The position numbers were made by a program, and so were the translations under genes. A stretch of DNA of 64,000 nt from Rhipidocladum racemiflorum. Taxonomy: Eukaryota > Streptophyta > Magnoliopsida > Poales > Poaceae. The first letter of the stretch is position 1. Every line of letters begins with the position of its first letter. The notes beneath the pieces were generated by a model. It saw nothing but the letters and a program-made list of their open reading frames with translations. It did no database searches and had not been told where the DNA came from. The stretch is from positions 44,801,944-44,865,943 of the forward strand of contig CM070572.1 of NCBI GenBank assembly GCA_036346355.1, given 5' to 3'. Positions 10,107 through 22,270 of this stretch are shown piece by piece.

Positions 10107-10732
10107 TGTTCGCGCCAAAAACGTGAAGGGGGTTTTAGGCCTCGAACACACAAGACAAACACCGGGTTTGCAGAGCGTGCCAGTCGATTTGACCTGAAAT
10201 CGACAAGGTAGAATTTGTAATTTGATCGAAGCCGATAAACAAAGATCTATCGGCTTTTCGCTAGTCGGCAAGAACCGATTAGGAGATAACTAGATCAACT
10301 GGTTCTGATTGATCCGGATACAAGGTAAAAATCGGCTTCGGGAAGGCGATGCGCAACAAAACGAAGCAAATCAAACCTGGGTGAAATCGGCTAAAATCAA
10401 CAATCGGCGATGCGCAACTATGTTGATTCCATCGACTTGCAGAGAGATCTATGAGGCTAAAACAATGTAAAAGAAAAGCTTGTAAAAAGTAGATGTGTGT
10501 TGTTGGATTTGATTGTGTCTCCTTTGCTTTGAGTCTACCCCCTTTTATAACACGCCTGGCCGATCCGAGTCGCACATGGATACGGTGTATTTACCCGTAT
10601 CGGTCTCTTATCCAATTTCCTTTCCTTTTTAGAAACGGATTCCTTTTCCAAGCCGTTTACCGATTCCTTTTTGTACGAATACTTTTCTATCTTTAGACCG
10701 ATTTTAATTCATGCCGAATTTTGGTGCAAACA
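10107..10732 (-). repeat. 3' LTR of Tat-1
   Basis: 626 bp, pairing with 29319-29937. A minus-strand TATA box (TTATAAAAGG on -) lies near 10545. The copies differ by substitutions and short indels, several of them at AAGCC/GCTTC sites. Confidence 0.92.
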
Positions 10733-10907
10733 TATGCCCCCCATTTTTGAAAGGTAACTTGTTATCTTTCAAAAATCCTTCATCTTTTTCCGTGATCGGC
10801 TTGTCGCTTAGGATTCACCTCGTAACTTCCCCATTAATGGCGCCGCAATGCTCTCGGTGCGTTTTTAATGCAAGAATCGCTCCCGCTTTTCACCTTTTTC
10901 ACCGAGG

Positions 10908-10915
10908 TATAAATA
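10908..10915 (+). promoter_or_regulatory. TATA box of Tat-1 antisense gene
   Basis: TATAAATA in the context GAGGTATAAATATGAGG, about 100 bp upstream of the + strand ATG at 11011 and 175 bp inside the element. The antisense gene therefore appears to have its own internal promoter facing away from the 3' LTR. Confidence 0.6.
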
Positions 10916-11010
10916 TGAGGCCCCCTGCAGTCATTTTCACCCTGGCGTGCTCGTCAATCCCAAATCGGCTTTCCTCCGCTTCAACCCTTCTTCTCATAGC
11001 ATCGGCTGAA

Positions 11011-13804
11011 ATGGACGCATCTCGTGTACTTGTTCCGATCCCAGATAGCGATCATCGCATTTCCTAGGTCCTATAGGAACCATAGAACCCGATCTTGTCA
11101 TCGGAGATGAAATCCCTAGACTCCTTTATCGGCTCCTGGTTATAACATCAACGAGTGGTCAAAAGTTTTAGGGCTTGGCCGACAGCTCTCAAGGGCCGGA
11201 GGTCCCGTACATTAGAGTATCGGCCCAAAAGAGAGCAGAGTGGGAAGGTATGGGCATTCCGAGTGTATCCCCATGTCCTTAGTTGCTCCTGAGCCCAACG
11301 AATCTTTAGTAGCTGCTGCCTGCTATTTCTGGTCGGACTCTTTTAACGCCTTCTTTTTCCCAACCGGTCCCATCGGCCCAACCCTTTTAGACATGGCTGA
11401 ATTATGTCTGTCTTAGGCACGATGGAGAACAAATATCGGCTTTTAGTGGGAAACCTCGGTACAAATTGACCAGAAAAAGGGAGAAGGTTGGTCCAAATAC
11501 ATCCAAAATAACAACAAAGTAACCGCCCTGTATCGGATGAAGAACATGTAGCCTTTATCAACTTATGGCTAGACCGATTCCTCTTCTCGTGGCGCTTCCC
11601 TAGGACCAACCTGTGTCTATCAATTTATGTCGAGCAACTAGTTATGGGTCATCGGCTAGCTTTAGGGAAATCCTTGTCTTTGGCGCCGTATACCACATGA
11701 TGCATATCATCAGGAGTCGGCTTTTCACTGGCAATGGTTCCTATGTCGTCGGTAATGTTGGCGGCCCTCTTTGGTTTATCCAGATTTGGCTTTACTGCGT
11801 TTTTGGCCGCCTCATTATCCCTGACCCTTCGGAAGAATCGGCTTTCCCAACAGAAGACTTTCCGGAGGGTGCCGTCCCTGTATTCCAACCTAGCCGATCC
11901 CCAGGTGAAAAATTTATCATGTGTTCATCTGATGAACAAAAAATCTCTCCTGCCGGCTTTCATAAATACTTATCCTTTTTCTTGCATCTTAACCAAGCCT
12001 CTTTCAACCGTAGAGATTTCTTTCGTCTGACCAATTAGCCGATCTCCCGTGGCCTTCTTTTCTTCGTTTAAACTCCGATAGCTCTCTAATGCCCCAATCC
12101 ACTCTGGACCTGCTTCCCCTGCTGATTTCTCCTTGCATCCTTCACGTCGGCTTAAGTACTCGAAACAGAACATTTCAGCCGACCTATGAATTCTATCATC
12201 CTTCAGTTTATGCACGCCAGCTGGGTTTCGGACAAACCATTCCCTGCTTTCCTTTGCTTAGTATGATCAAACCACGAAACAAAGTAACCAACTCTACTGC
12301 GGCGGAGCTTATTATCGAGCTAGCCGATGAACTCCATGTGGTAGACTTGCCATTTCTCGTGTTAAACACACGTCGATCGGGCCAATTTACCACATGGTGG
12401 GCTTCTATAGCTGAGGCACTCCTGCAGAGGCGTACTATTCCCGAGGTCCTATCTTCTTTCCTTCCGGGCTTTCGAGAGCCGACAGAGACCGTCGCTGGGT
12501 CTAGCTCGAGTTCGAGCGATGCTAACTCGTCTAGAGAGGTATTTTCATTTTGATGTTTTATTGGGACAAGATTTTCATCGGCTTAACCATATCTTTTCCC
12601 TTTTCAGGCTAGCAAGAGATCAACCCCAGCACAAGCCGCATCGACCGACGATCGCTCCAAACGGCCAAGGTCATCGACCCCTCTTGCCGGTTTATCCTCT
12701 GGCACGTTGGGGGTCAATAGCCCATCACTATCTGATCTTGCCGTCCAGCGCCCCAAAAGTACGTCAATTGTTCAGACTCCTTTTGTAGGCGAAGTCTTCA
12801 TGCTTGCTGTCGGCTAACCCCTTGTTTATAATTTTCAGAGAAGAAGAGCCGTAAAGTCGTTATTAAGCGATCCCCAAAACCTGCAGGCCGTGCTGCAGCA
12901 TCATCTCCAACCGGATCGGCTACTGCGGTTAGCTTCAACCCTCGTTCTTGATTTAAATTTGTCTTCCTTGATCTTACCGTGAAAATATTTTTCAGGAAAC
13001 CCCCTCCGTTCAATTGCTAGAAGCCGATGCAGAGAAAACTCAAACCGACGTGCTTATCTTGCCGGCTGTGGCTCCTGCTCCGCCATCTGCTTCGTCACCT
13101 CCAAAACCTTCTCCTGGCCTGACTCCGTCAATGGACTTAGCCGACCTTTTAGGCTTTTCCTTGGACGAGCTTGACGACCCGGAGATTGTGGCCACTGACG
13201 ACTACCCGGCTGACATTCAACGTATAATAGCGGCCTCTGCTCCAAAGATCGGGCCGTTATTCTTGCTGCGCCGGGTATGCAGGAGCGACTTAATCGTCTT
13301 CTGGACGAGGTGATGCAACCAGAAGCGGCTCTACTGGCTAACACGCAACCACTGAGGGATGCCATGGCAGCCATGCAAGCCGATCTCCCTTCTGCCGCAA
13401 TGAATGCACTGCTTGAGGTCTGTCACTTGGACGCTCGTCGGCTAGACGTGGAGTCAGCCAAAGCAAGAATTGAACAGAGGAAGGCCCAGCAAGCCGACCA
13501 AGAGATTCTGGACCAACTCATAGCAGATGCTAAATCTCGAAAGAGTGCTTTTGACCAGGGTGCTGCTGTGCTGAAATCGGCCAAGACTAAGGCCCAAGAG
13601 CTGGAGTCGACCAAGAAAAAACTTGAAGAACAGCTGGCCTTGGTTACAAAAGAACTTGCAGATTGCCAAATCGGTATTACAGATGCGGCATCTTCACTAT
13701 CGGTTCAGAGGCAGCAAATCGGCGAAGTTTTTGCCAAGGTTAAGAGCCAATCAGCCAAGATAATCCTGGGGCCGATTGCAATGCAGAAGCCGATGAACGA
13801 CTAA
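11011..13804 (+). pseudogene. Tat-1 antisense gene: plant mobile domain plus coiled coil
   Basis: Opposite-strand additional gene of the Tat element, converging on integrase (136 bp apart). The ATG at 11011 starts MDASRVLVPIPDSDHR. A PMD region follows, with LVAAACYFWSDSFNAFFF and GPIGPTLLDMAEL (about 11280-11400), NVGGPLWFIQIWLY (about 11755), and EFYHPSVYARQLGFGQ then RSGQFTTWW to 12538. Introns fit GT/AG at 12539-12607, 12759-12838 and 12927-12995, with frame kept across all three. The last exon (12996-13804) encodes a Pro/Ser-rich linker, an acidic LGFSLDELDD stretch and a roughly 150-residue Gln/Lys/Glu-rich coiled coil. Stops or frameshifts occur at about 11065, 11400-11750 and 13250. 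Its role is unknown. Plant PMD proteins (MAIN/MAIL1) take part in TE silencing, so interference with silencing is conceivable but is inference. Confidence 0.75.
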
Positions 13805-13939
13805 TAGATAGCGTTCAAGCTACTATTGGTAGAGCAGCAGCAGCATTGTCGGCTTTGGGAGCCCATCTGCCTGGCTCGGGGCTTCATTGAAAACAACTCT
13901 GGTGTATTATCGGCTGTGCTGGAATATTTTGTAAACTCT

Positions 13940-15479
13940 TTAATCGGTATGATGAATATTTGTCCCTGACTTTCGATCATTTGTATGACCCGTTTTTATA
14001 TGCGTGTTTTTGTAATCGGCCCGATGTTTTCTTCTGTAATTAGGTCCCGACCCATATCTGCTCAGGTAATACGCTTTTAAGTACTTTCCGTTGATTGCCT
14101 TAGGTAGTATGAACCCATCTAAGGACTCCAGTATATACGAATTTCCATCAATCGGCCGATTTATCTTATAAGGACCTTCCCACGTTGGGGACCACTTGCC
14201 GAATCGATTATCCTTAGACCCGATTGGCAACACGGTTTTCCATACTAAATCGGCTTGATTGAACGATTTTAAAATCACTTTTTTATTGTATGACTTGGCA
14301 ACCCTCTCTTTATTCCTTTTAAGCCGATCTAGAGTGATCAGCCTTAGTTCAGCTAAATCATCTAGATTGTCAAGCATCGCTGTTTGTATTCATCTACCGA
14401 TATCTTATCTTGCTCATATAGCCTTACTGAGCCGATGTTGATTTCTACGGGCAAAACGGCTTCTTGTCCGTATACCAACTGAAAAGGTGACAACTTAGTT
14501 GATCCGTGATGAGATAGTCGATAAGCCCATAAAGCTTCGGCGGCGTTGAATGCCATTTCCTTGGTTCTTCCTCAATTCTTCTTTTATCACTTTATCAATG
14601 TTTTGTTTGACGACTCGGCCTGCCCATTGGCCTGAGCGTAGTAAGGGGAAGAGTTGAGTAATTTTATCCCAAGACTTCCCGCAAAACCTTTGAATTCGTT
14701 GGACATGAACACAGTACCCTGATCAGTCGTGATTGTCTGTGGAATCCCAAACCGATGGACGATGTGTTCATTTACAAAGTCGATCAGCTCTTTACTAGTA
14801 ACCTTCTTGAGTGGTACAGCCTCAACCCATTTTGAGAAATAATCCGTGGCCGCAAGGATGAATTTATGTCCTTTGCTGGATGACGGAAATATCTGGCCGA
14901 TTATATCTATACCCCATCCTCTAAATGGCCAAGGCTTGATGATCGGATGTAAAGCCGATGCCGGTGCTGACTGTATGTTACCAAATTTTTGGCACGTTTG
15001 GCACCCTTTATAGTATTTGAAACAATCTTCCAACATCGTCGGCCAAAAATATCCTGTTCGCCTCAGTAACCATTTCATCTTATGGGCCGATTGATGTGAT
15101 CCACAAATGCCTTCATGAACTTCTCCCATTGCTACTTTGGCTTCCTCAGTTCCTAGACATCTTAACAACAAACCTTCCATAGTCCGAAAGTACAATACCT
15201 CTTCTAGTAGAACATATTTGAGTGCTTTGCGCCTGACCTTTTGCTCGGTCGGCTTGGCTGGGTCCGACAAATAATCCCTTATCTCTGTTCTCCAGTCGAC
15301 AGGGTGAACACATAAAATCGGCCAAACGTCTGGCTCGATTGGTCCCTGTTGATTTTCAATCTTGTACCCTGATGCACACTGTGCCAATCGGTTGGCCTTA
15401 CTATTAGCTTCTCTGGGGATATGTTCTATGGAAAATGTAGTGAACATCTCGATGATCTGGAGGCATTGATGCATGTACT
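13940..15479 (-). pseudogene. int: Tat-1 RNase H end and integrase
   Basis: Integrase inserts element cDNA into host DNA. From the Angela junction leftward come the end of the RNase H region (YMHQCLQIIEMF, IPREANSKANRLAQCASGY), the HHCC zinc domain (HEGICGSHQSAHK, CQTCQKF), and the DDE core with first Asp in GWGIDIIGQIF, second in TTDQGTVFM and Glu in NGQAESSNKT. The frame then breaks near 14587. The C-terminal part continues in other frames (14362-14556, 13940-14377), including the end-domain-like VLPIGSKDNRFGKWSPTWEG. All three catalytic residues are visible, but the frameshifts make it non-functional. Confidence 0.88.
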
Positions 15480-17107
15480 TGAAGGGTTTCGTAGCATGGA
15501 AAACAAAAATTTTTCCTACGATTGCAACCAAACACCAAGATCATATCTAGGAGATGCAAGTAAACGGTTTCAGAAGGACTCACCCTCGTAGACCGAAAGC
15601 GGGAATAACGTTCCCGCAAACAAACGTGGTTGATGTAGAGGTACACTCCCGACTTCAAAGTCGCGAAGATGAGCGCCACAAACGGCAGCGCCTCCGTACT
15701 TGGTCACACGTACGGATCAACGATGACCTCCAATCCCTCGTTCCAGCGGGGCAGCGGAAGTAGTGGATCCCCGGAAAACTCCAACAACACTACAGCTTAG
15801 TGGTGGTGGTGGTGAAGAAATAATTTCAGCGGCGCTTAAGCCAAGCCACGGCTCGAAAAAGCGGATCGCCAGGAGGAGGGAGAATGGACCAACCAAAGGG
15901 TCATGGATGAACACCAAAGAGAGGAGCTCCTCCCTCCCTTTTATAGGAGGAGGAGGAGGCATGCCAAGGGGTGGGGTGGCGGCGCATGGGGCTGCCCCTT
16001 GCCCGCCCTCTCTTCATGTGAGTGATCTCTCCACTCACAAATTAACCACTTTGATTTCCATTAAAACCCCACTCAAGAAAATGAAAGGTTTTCTCCCATA
16101 AACATTTTTATTTCAGATTTAATATTTGTTAATTCTTTTAATTAACAAACATTAACATATACCCCTTTAACTATTCCGATATCCGAAACTATTCCACGAT
16201 ACTCAAACAGTCCTATCTTGTCCATATTTTTCTCCAGTTTCGTATCCACTCAAATGCATCGATGAACCTTAAGTGTGTCACCCTACGGTTCGTGAATAAA
16301 ATGGACATGATTGAGACTCCTCTCGAGATCAATAATCATCGGCGGGATCTGGAGATCCATAATGACTCCCATTCACTCAACGATGAACTAGTGATCGCGT
16401 AAACCGTAAAACGACATAACCAATTCCTTTTGTCTCACGATATTTTACTTGTCCGGGATCCGATCATCAGTATCAACTATACCTAGTTCGATCCGTTCTA
16501 TCGAGCAAGTACTCTTTACTCGCTCCGTGATATAACATTCTTGTGACCTAGTCACATGCTTGCAAGCGATGTCAATGTGATATCACCGAGAGGGCCCAGT
16601 ATATCTCTCCGTCATCCGGATGGACAAATCCCACTCTTGATGCATGAGCCTCAACTAATACTTTCATAGTACCCAAATCCATCTTTATAGTCACCGTGTT
16701 ACGGAGTGACGTTTGATGTCATCAAAGTACTCTTCCTAATTAGTGATTGACATCATCTCATGGTCTAAGGAAAAGAGCTATTTCGAATGTGTTTGATACA
16801 AAGAACAAACTAAATGACTTGATCGTATTTGCTATACCAACTTGGGTGTGTGTTCATCACATCATTCTTCTAATGACATGACCCCGTTATTAATAACATC
16901 CAATGTTCATGATCGTGAAACCTTGATCATCGCTAATCAACGAGCTAGTTTAAAAGAGGCTTTACTAGGAACCTTTTGTTTATTAAACACACATGTATTA
17001 ACGCTTCTGATTAATACAATTTTAGCATGAGAAATAAACATCTATTATAAACATGGAATATGATAATAAACAATTTATTATTGCCTCTCGGGCATATTCC
17101 CTTGATC
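15480..17107 (-). repeat. 3' LTR of Angela-like element
   Basis: About 1,628 bp, partner of 22271-23889. Its terminal dinucleotide on - is TC instead of TG (CCCTTGA instead of CCCTTCA on +), a point mutation at the LTR end. Numerous small indels separate the two LTRs. Confidence 0.9.
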
Positions 17108-17199
17108 TCCCACTTGCACTAGAGTCAATAATCTAGATTACATTGTGATGATTCTAACACCCATTGAGTTCGTGTTGATCATGTTTTGCCCTTGGGAGA

Positions 17200-20160
17200 G
17201 CTTTAGTCAACGAGTGCCACATTCAGATCCGTGTGCACTTTGCAAATCTTTATATCGCCATCCTTGACATGTTCCACGGATGGAGTGAAACCGACGCTTA
17301 ATATGTTTGGAATTCTTGTGTGACCTTGGTTCTTTAGCATTGGCTATGGCACCATTGTTGTCACAATAGATAACCATCGGGTCCAACGCACTCGGAACCA
17401 CACCTAGTTCGGATATGAACATCTTCATCCAAACCGCTTCTGTATTGGCCTTACGAAGCGACAATATATTCCGCCTCATTGAAGATCCCGCCACCACAGT
17501 TGCTTGGAACTTCTCCAGCTCACCGCTCCTCCATTCATTTCAAAAATGTACCCGGATTGAGACTTAGAGTCATCCGGATCGCTGTCAAAGCTAAGCGTCG
17601 ACGTAACACTTTGCGACGAGCTCTTCTTCACCACCATATATGAGAAACATATCCTTAGTTCTTCTTAAGTACTTAAAGATATTCTTGATCAACGTCCAGT
17701 GTTCAAAACCTGGATCAGACCGGGTACTGCTAGTCAAACTAATAGCATGTGCCACATCCGGTCTTGTACACAACATAGCATACATGATAGAGCCTATGGT
17801 GAAGCATAGGGAATCTTATTCATTACTTCTCTATCTTCTGTGTGCTGGACTCTGAGTCTTACTCAACGTCTTGCCTTGCATCATAGGTAAGAACCCTTTC
17901 TTACTTTCGTCCATTCTAAACTTCTTTAGAATCTTGTCAAGATATGTACTTTGTGATAGCCCAATTAAAGCGTCTCGATCTATCTCTATAGATTTTGATG
18001 CCTAAAATATATGCCGCTTCACCAAGGTCCTTCATTGAAAACTTCTTTGTTTAAGTAATCTTTTACACTTTTCAAAAGTTCTATATCATTTCCTATCAAC
18101 AATATGTCATCCACATATAATATCGTAAATGCTATAGAGCTCCCACTCACTTTCTTGTAAACACAAGATTCTCCGTAAGTTTGGACAAATCCAAAACCTT
18201 TGATTACCTCATCAAAGCGGAGATTCCAACCGTGATGCTTGCTTCATCCATAAATGGATCGCTGAAGTTTGCATACCTTATTAGCATCCTTAGGATCAAC
18301 AAAACCTTTGGGTTGTATCATATACAACTCTTCCTCAATGTTTCCATTAAGGAACGCAGTTTTGACATCCATCTGCCAGATTTCATAATCGAAAAATGCA
18401 GCAATTGCTAACATAATCCTAACAGACTTTAGCATCGCTACGGGTGAGAAAGTCTCATCGTAGTCAACTCCTTGAATTTGTCGAAAACCCTTTGCGACAA
18501 GTCGAGCTTTATAGACGGTCACATTACCATCAGCGTCTATTTTCTTTTTGAAAATCCATTTGTTCTCAACGGCCTTACGGTCATTGGGTAGGTCCACCAA
18601 AGTCCATACTTGGTTTTCATACATGGATCCCATTTCGGATTTCATGGCTTCTAGCCATTTGTCGGAATCTGGGCTCATCATCGCTTCATCATACGTCGCA
18701 GGGTCATTATTCTCAACTACCATGACATTCATAGTAGGAACATAAAAGTCAGGAGCAGTATGCGCTCTTGTTGACCTGCGAGGTGCGGTAGTGTTCTCTT
18801 TCGGAGTTTCATGATCCTTATCATTAGTTCCCTCTTCATTTGGTGAAGTCAACTCCGAAACAACTTCCGCGCTGCTGCACTTGCCATTCCATGAAGAGAA
18901 GGTTCAACAACCTCGCCGAGTTCTACCTTCCTACTACTCACACCTTTCGAGAGAAACTCTTTTTCCAAAAGGATCCATTCTTGGCAACGAAAACCTTGCC
19001 TCGGATCTGTGATAGAAGGTGTACCCAATTGTTTCTTTAGGGTATCCTATGAAGACGCATTTTTCCGCTTTGGGTTCGAGTTTATCAGGTTGAAGTTTCT
19101 TCACATAAACATCGCATCCCCAAACTTTTAGAAATGATGACTTAGGTTTGTTGCCAAACCATAATTCATACGGTGTCATTTCAGCGGATTTAGATGGTGC
19201 CCTATTTAAAGTGAATGCAATTTGTTTCTAGTGCATGACCCCAAAATGAAAGTGGCAAATCTGTAAGGGACATCATAGATCGAACCATATCCAATAAAGA
19301 ATGCGATTACGGCTCGGATACACCATTACGCTGTGGTGTTCCAGCAGGAGTGAGTTGTGAAACTATTCCACATTGTTTCATGTGTGTGCCAAACTCGTAA
19401 CTAAGATACTCTCCTCCACGATCAGATCGTAGAAATTTGATCTTTTTGTTACGATGATTTTCTACTTCACTCAAATTCTTTGAACTTTTCAAATGTTTCA
19501 GACTTGTGTTTCATTAAGTAAATATATCCATATCTACTCAAATCATCCGTAGAAATGCTTGAAGTAACTTGATATCCACCACTGCTTGTGACACACTCAT
19601 TGGACCACACACATCGGTATGTATGATTTCCAATAAGTCGGTTGCCCGCTCCATTGTCTCTTAGGAAAGCGGGGTTCTAGTCATCTTGCCCATGAGGCAT
19701 GGTTCACATGTCTCAAATGATTCATAATCAAGTGATTCTAGTAGTCCATCGAATGGAGCTTCTTCATCGTTTAACACCAATATGACATAAGCGGCAATGC
19801 CACATATATGCAGCAATATCATCATTCAACTTAATTCTTTTGGCATTCACATTATGAACATGTGTACTATTATCAAGATTCAAAATAAACAAACCATTCT
19901 TTTCAGGTGCATGACCATAAAAGATATTATTCATATAAATTGAACAACCATTGTTCTCAGACTTGAATGAATAACCGTCTCGCATTAAACAAGATCCAGA
20001 TATGATGTTCATGCTCAACGCAGGCACTAAATAACAATTATTTAGGTTTATAACTAATCCCGATGGTAATTGGATAGGTAGCGTCCGACGGCGATCACAT
20101 CAACTTTTGATCCATTGCCGACGCCGCATCATTACCTCATCCCTTGCTAGTTGTCGCTTA
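17200..20160 (-). pseudogene. pol: Copia Pol remnant (GAG-pre-integrase, integrase, RT, RNase H)
   Basis: Frame-broken polyprotein read leftward. The GAG-pre-integrase region is at 19764-20027 (VNAKRIKLNDD, MWHCRLCHIG). Integrase pieces include KIKFLRSDRGGEYLSYEFG and GTPQRNGVSE at 19307-19492 and KVWGCDVYVKKLQPDKLEPK at 18934-19179. RT is at 18244-18852 (YENQVWTLVDLP, VENKWIFKKK, YKARLVAKGF, QMDVKTAFLNG), with a YVDD box (LYVDDILL) near 18100 in another frame. RNase H is at 17207-17497 (YCDNNGAIANAKEP, SKHIKRRFHSIR). All domains of an autonomous Copia element are present in the correct order, but none is continuous. Confidence 0.88.
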
Positions 20161-20164
20161 TTCC

Positions 20165-21068
20165 TTAGCTCCTGTTTCGAGTTACATATGTTAGCAACCG
20201 AACCGGTATCAAATACCCAGGCACTACTGCGAGTACTAGTAAGGTACACATCAATAACATGTATATCATATATACCTTTGCTAACTTTCCCGTCCTTCTT
20301 ATCAGCCAGATATTTTGGGCAGTTGCGCTTCCAGTGCCCAGTGCCCTTGCAATAAAAACATTCGATGTCGACTTAGGGCCAGCCTTGGTCTTCTTCTCGA
20401 ATGTAGCAACAGACTTGCCCTTCTTCTTGAAGTTTCCCTTAGACTTACCTTTCTTCTTGGCGATAGTCTTTTGGACCATCAACACTTGATGTTCCTTCTT
20501 GATCTCCACTTCGGTTTTTAGCATTGACAGAAGTTCGGGGAGAGACTTCTTCATGCCCTGCATGTTGTAGTTCATCACAAAGCTCTTGTAGCTTGGTGGC
20601 AGAGACTGGAGAACACGATGAATTCCTAGCTCAATGGGGATCGTTATTCCCAAAGCTATGAGTTTATCGGCGTACCCAGACATTTTGAGTACGTGCTCAC
20701 TAACGGAGCTGTTTTCCTCCATCATGCAGCTAAAGAACTTTTCTCAAGCTTCATAACTCTCTCTTGCGGCATGGGTGTCGAAGATCATTTTCAACTCCCT
20801 CATTGTATCAAAAGCATTGCTTTGTGCTCAAAGCGTTTTGCACTCGGGCTCAAGGCCATACAAAATGCCGCATTGAACTAAACTGTGGTCCTCCTTGCGA
20901 GTCAAGAAAACATTTTTCTCCTCCTCGGGGGCATCATCAGCGGGCGGGTCACCTAGCGGTGCTTCTAGCACATAGCTCCTTTGAGCAAATGGCCCGAGGA
21001 GAATCCTCGAGGTTAAGGGCCCAGTTGGTAAAGTTGCTACCATTGGTGGCTAGTTTCTCTTTCTCCAT
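20165..21068 (-). pseudogene. gag: Copia Gag of Angela-like element
   Basis: The start at 21066-21068 gives MEKEKLATNGSNFTNWALNL. The frame then shifts, continuing as RILLGPFAQRSYVLEAPLGD. A UBN2-type segment spans 20450-20725 (LIALGITIPIELGIHRVLQS, LPELLSMLKTEVEIKKEH). A Lys-rich stretch (KKKGKSKGNFKKKGKS) follows at about 20420, then a damaged zinc-knuckle zone and the SSAWVFDTGS-like protease start in a different frame. Several indels break it. Confidence 0.8.
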
Positions 21069-22257
21069 GAGCAGTTGAAATTGAAAATAGGGGTGCCATC
21101 TACAACATATTTGCAAAGTTATTTAGACTAAGTTCATAATAGATTAAGTTCAATGTTAATTCAAAATTAATACGAGAACTCCCACTCAAAAACAACATCC
21201 CTCTAGTCATTTTTAGTGATTACATGAACCAAATTCACTATACCGAAACCGATCATCACGTGAGGCGGCATAGTTTCAAAGGCGAACATCAATATGTTCA
21301 TCATATCATCCATATGACTCATGCTTTACCTTTCGGTTCGTGTTCGAGGCCATGTCTGTACATGCTAGGCTCGCCAAGTAGAACCAAAGTATTTGCATGT
21401 GTAAATCGGCTTACACCCGTTGTATGCGAGCGTAGAGTCTATCACACCCGATCATCACGTGGTGCTTGAAGCAGCGAACTTTCTTAACGGTGCATACTAT
21501 GGAAGAACACATTATTATCTTGATATTAATTTGGAGGGATCATCTTATAGTGCTATCGACGTGATCATAATCAAGCAAAATAAGATGCATAAAAGGATTA
21601 ACATCACATGCATGAATAAAGTGATATGATATGGTCCTTTCAGCACTTGATCTCCATCTTGTGCGACATGGTATGATCTCCATCATTCCACCGGCATGGC
21701 ACCAAGGTCCATGATGCTGCCATCTTGATTGTCTTCCTCCATTACAATATATCACATGGACATATATTTAGCACGCAGGCCATAAAAGAAAAACAACCAA
21801 ATGGCTCCTGCCGGTTGTTTAAATTTACAATAAATTTCATTTCATACAACAATCTTTGTATCAATGACCATATCACATCACAAGCCCTGCAAAAACAAGT
21901 TAGACGCCTCTAATTTATTTTTGCATATTTTACGTGGTTTTGGGCTTTCTAGGAAAAACTATTCTTACCTACGAACAAGAACCACAACGGTGATAAAAAC
22001 ATTATTAGCAAACCGTTGTAAATTAGATCATGACTATAGTGGGAGAAACTGACACCCGCAAAGCCACTTATGCAATACTAGTTGCATGTCGGCGTGGAAC
22101 AAGTCTCATGTGCGAGGACATGTAAGGTTAGTCCGGCCGCTTCAAATCCCACTATGCCACCATGATCCAAAATACACGAAAGTATGCAATAACATGATCA
22201 TCAACGCCCACATCCACATGTGTTTTAAACCGTACAAAACATCTACGCATAGACACG

Positions 22258-22269
22258 GCTCTGATACCA
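22258..22269 (-). promoter_or_regulatory. Primer binding site of Angela-like element
   Basis: TGGTATCAGAGC on -, one base inside the right LTR. It matches the initiator tRNA-Met PBS used by Copia elements. Confidence 0.88.
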
Positions 22270-22270
22270 C

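Noticed and set aside
12798..13614. Minus-strand ORFs opposite the Tat-1 antisense gene
   Set aside because: They mirror the coiled-coil exon codons, and no pol domain is present there.
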